In this document: positions 62,380-64,000 of the stretch, in pieces
How the letters are laid out: each line of letters opens with the position of its first letter
How positions within the stretch are numbered: position 1 is the first letter of the stretch
Assembly (NCBI GenBank): GCA_900473045.1
Contig: UCKS01000053.1
Span: 91,929-155,928 of the forward strand
Source of the DNA: Hyphomicrobiales bacterium
Lineage (GTDB): Bacteria; Pseudomonadota; Alphaproteobacteria; Rhizobiales; Rhizobiaceae
Length of the DNA: 64,000 nt
Direction: 5' to 3'
Notes under the pieces: model-generated
The model's database searches: none
What the model was told of the DNA's origin: nothing
Seen by the model: only the letters and a program-made list of their open reading frames with translations
Made by a program: the position numbers and the translations under genes

Positions 62380-63915
62380 ATGGCAAAGAACGCTGGCGCA
62401 AAACTGCTGTTCCACAGTTCCGACTGGAACTTCAAGACGCTGTCGCACGCCTATGACGCGATCGAGAAAATCGCAATCGATGAACTTGGGCTCGACGTCT
62501 ATCCCAACCAGCTCGAAATCATCTCGTCCGAGCAGATGCTCGACGCCTATTCTTCCGTCGGCATGCCGCTGATGTACCAGCACTGGTCGTTCGGCAAACG
62601 CTTCGTCTACGAGGAAAACGGCTACCGCAAAGGCCATCACGGCCTTGCCTATGAACTGGTGATCAACTCCAATCCCTGCATCACCTATCTGATGGAGGAA
62701 AACACCATGGCCATGCAGACCCTGGTGACCGCCCATGCAGCCTTCGGCCACAATCATTTCTTCAAGAACAACTATCTGTTCAAGCAATGGACCGATGCCG
62801 GCGCCATCCTCGACTATATGGAGTTCTCCAAGAAATACATAACCAAATGCGAAGAGCGCCATGGTACGGCGGCCGTCGAGGCCATTCTCGATTCCGCCCA
62901 TGCCCTGATGGATCAGGGCGTGTTCCGCTACCGCCGCCCGCCGCGCCTGTCCTCGAAGAAAGAACAGGAACGGGCACGCGAAAGGCTGGAATATGAAGAG
63001 CAGACCTATAGCGATCTATGGCGAACGCTGCCGCGCGCAACCGGCCGGCCCGACCCGGAAGAGGCCGAACGCGACGCCCTGGAGCGAAAGAAGGTTCTCA
63101 ATCTTCCCGAGGAAAATCTTCTCTACTTTCTGGAGAAAAACAGCCTGATCCTGGAACCGTGGCAGCGGGAGCTTCTGCGCATTGTCCGGGTGATCGCCCA
63201 GTATTTCTATCCGCAGCGGCAGACCAAGGTGATGAACGAAGGATGCGCCACCTTCGTGCATTACACCATCATGAACAGGCTGTTCGATCAGGGCAAGATC
63301 AGCGAAGGCTCGATGCTTGAAATGCTCCACAGCCATTCCAGCGTGGTTTTCCAGCCGTCCTTTGACGATCCGCGCTATTCCGGGATCAATCCCTATGCGC
63401 TTGGATTTGCGATGATGCAGGACATCGCGCGCATCTGCAATGAACCGACTGCGGAGGATCGTGACTGGTTTCCGGACATTGCCGGCAGCGGTGCCTGGCG
63501 CGAGACGCTGCTCGACGCCTGGGCCAATCACCGCGACGAATCCTTCATTCTGCAATATCTGAGCCCGGCGTTGATCCGCAAATTCCGGCTGTTCCAGCTG
63601 ACCGACATGGCTGACAACAAATATTGCGAGGTCGCCTCGATTCACAACGAGCGTGGCTACGCGGAAATCCGCAAGGCGATGGCTGCAAGCTACGATGTTG
63701 CCGCCAACCAGCAGGACATCCAGGTTGTCGATGTCGACCTGCTCGGCGACCGGCAATTGCGTCTGCAGCACCGGATCAAGAACGGCGTCCTACTGGACGA
63801 AGCGAGCCGCGACGCGACGCTGGGCCACGTGCGGCATTTGTGGGGTTATGGGGTGAGCCTTGCGGGGGTGGACGGCGAAACGGGTGCGGAGCGTTATGCG
63901 TGTTCGACGGCTTGA
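62380..63915 (+). CDS. SpoVR family protein (YcgB)
   Basis: A 511-residue protein. It contains MYQHWSFGKRF, the NPCITYLMEENTMAMQTLV motif and the C-terminal AHGHSSFF-related region (GHNHFFKNNYLFKQW) that mark SpoVR/YcgB. It lies 12 nt after yeaH and completes the widespread prkA-yeaH-spoVR trio. The biochemical role is unknown. Confidence 0.95.
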   Translation: MAKNAGAKLLFHSSDWNFKTLSHAYDAIEKIAIDELGLDVYPNQLEIISSEQMLDAYSSVGMPLMYQHWSFGKRFVYEENGYRKGHHGLAYELVINSNPCITYLMEENTMAMQTLVTAHAAFGHNHFFKNNYLFKQWTDAGAILDYMEFSKKYITKCEERHGTAAVEAILDSAHALMDQGVFRYRRPPRLSSKKEQERARERLEYEEQTYSDLWRTLPRATGRPDPEEAERDALERKKVLNLPEENLLYFLEKNSLILEPWQRELLRIVRVIAQYFYPQRQTKVMNEGCATFVHYTIMNRLFDQGKISEGSMLEMLHSHSSVVFQPSFDDPRYSGINPYALGFAMMQDIARICNEPTAEDRDWFPDIAGSGAWRETLLDAWANHRDESFILQYLSPALIRKFRLFQLTDMADNKYCEVASIHNERGYAEIRKAMAASYDVAANQQDIQVVDVDLLGDRQLRLQHRIKNGVLLDEASRDATLGHVRHLWGYGVSLAGVDGETGAERYACSTA

Positions 63916-63918
63916 GGC

Positions 63919-63938
63919 GGCCAAGCGGTCGCTTGGCC
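63919..63938 (+). terminator. Hairpin just after spoVR
   Basis: GGCCAAGCG (63919-63927) and CGCTTGGCC (63930-63938) are perfect 9-bp arms with a 2-nt loop, starting 3 nt after the stop codon. No clear U-tract follows, so this is a weak terminator call. Confidence 0.4.
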
Positions 63939-64000
63939 TTGGCTGTTGCCACTGTCGTTCCCCTCCCCCTAAAGAACGCCAAAAGCCCGCGGACATTTCT

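Noticed and set aside
61141..62901. 586-codon ORF antisense to yeaH/spoVR
   Set aside because: It spans two real genes and their junction; its composition is that of a reverse-frame shadow.

Overview
The window looks like chromosomal DNA of an alphaproteobacterium in the Rhizobiaceae (Rhizobium/Agrobacterium/Sinorhizobium type). Evidence: GC-rich coding sequence, many ABC importers, a RIME-like palindromic intergenic element, an EcfG-type stress promoter, and gene families typical of rhizobia. The genus is inferred, not proven. I saw no rRNA, tRNA, CRISPR array, insertion sequence or phage gene.

Layout. (1) 1-5036: a Hut-like cluster on the minus strand, with a HisJQMP-type polar amino-acid importer and a histidine/aromatic ammonia-lyase homologue that lacks the Ala-Ser-Gly cofactor tripeptide and is cut by the window start. 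A divergent HutC-like GntR regulator and its operators lie upstream. (2) 5092-10425: a TetR repressor diverging from a two-gene RND efflux pump, with palindromic operators around the pump promoter. (3) 10443-12230: a soluble double-PAS chemoreceptor. (4) 12827-15347: a GH20 hexosaminidase with a GNAT enzyme. (5) 15819-35943: a small membrane protein, then a large extracellular-polysaccharide locus. That locus holds an AsnB-type amidotransferase, an acyl carrier protein, an AMP-forming acyl ligase, a stand-alone NAD-synthase-like enzyme, two divergent GNAT paralogues, a flippase, a chain-length protein without kinase domain, a polymerase/ligase, a deacetylase, three glycosyltransferases and a secreted putative glycoside hydrolase. 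(6) 35956-41022: housekeeping and small genes (ABC-F, PepT, a zinc-ribbon protein, a hypothetical protein, RsgA). (7) 41146-48964: a LacI-controlled operon coupling a PotABCD-type importer to a nucleoside hydrolase and an adenine deaminase. (8) 49079-57876: a Dpp-type peptide importer operon ending in an M14-like metallopeptidase, plus an M20 amidohydrolase. (9) 58015-63915: a phosphoribosyltransferase and the PrkA-YeaH-SpoVR stress operon behind an EcfG-like promoter.

How the genes work together. Three importer operons pair uptake with intracellular enzymes: amino acid with lyase, purine nucleoside with hydrolase and deaminase, peptide with metallopeptidase. Each also carries strong hairpins directly after the substrate-binding-protein gene. 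The most interesting candidate for an under-described system is the amidation/acylation module at 16455-26032 inside the polysaccharide locus. It resembles the enzyme set of exosortase-associated exopolysaccharide loci, but no exosortase is visible here. The MIO-less lyase homologue under HutC-like control is the second.
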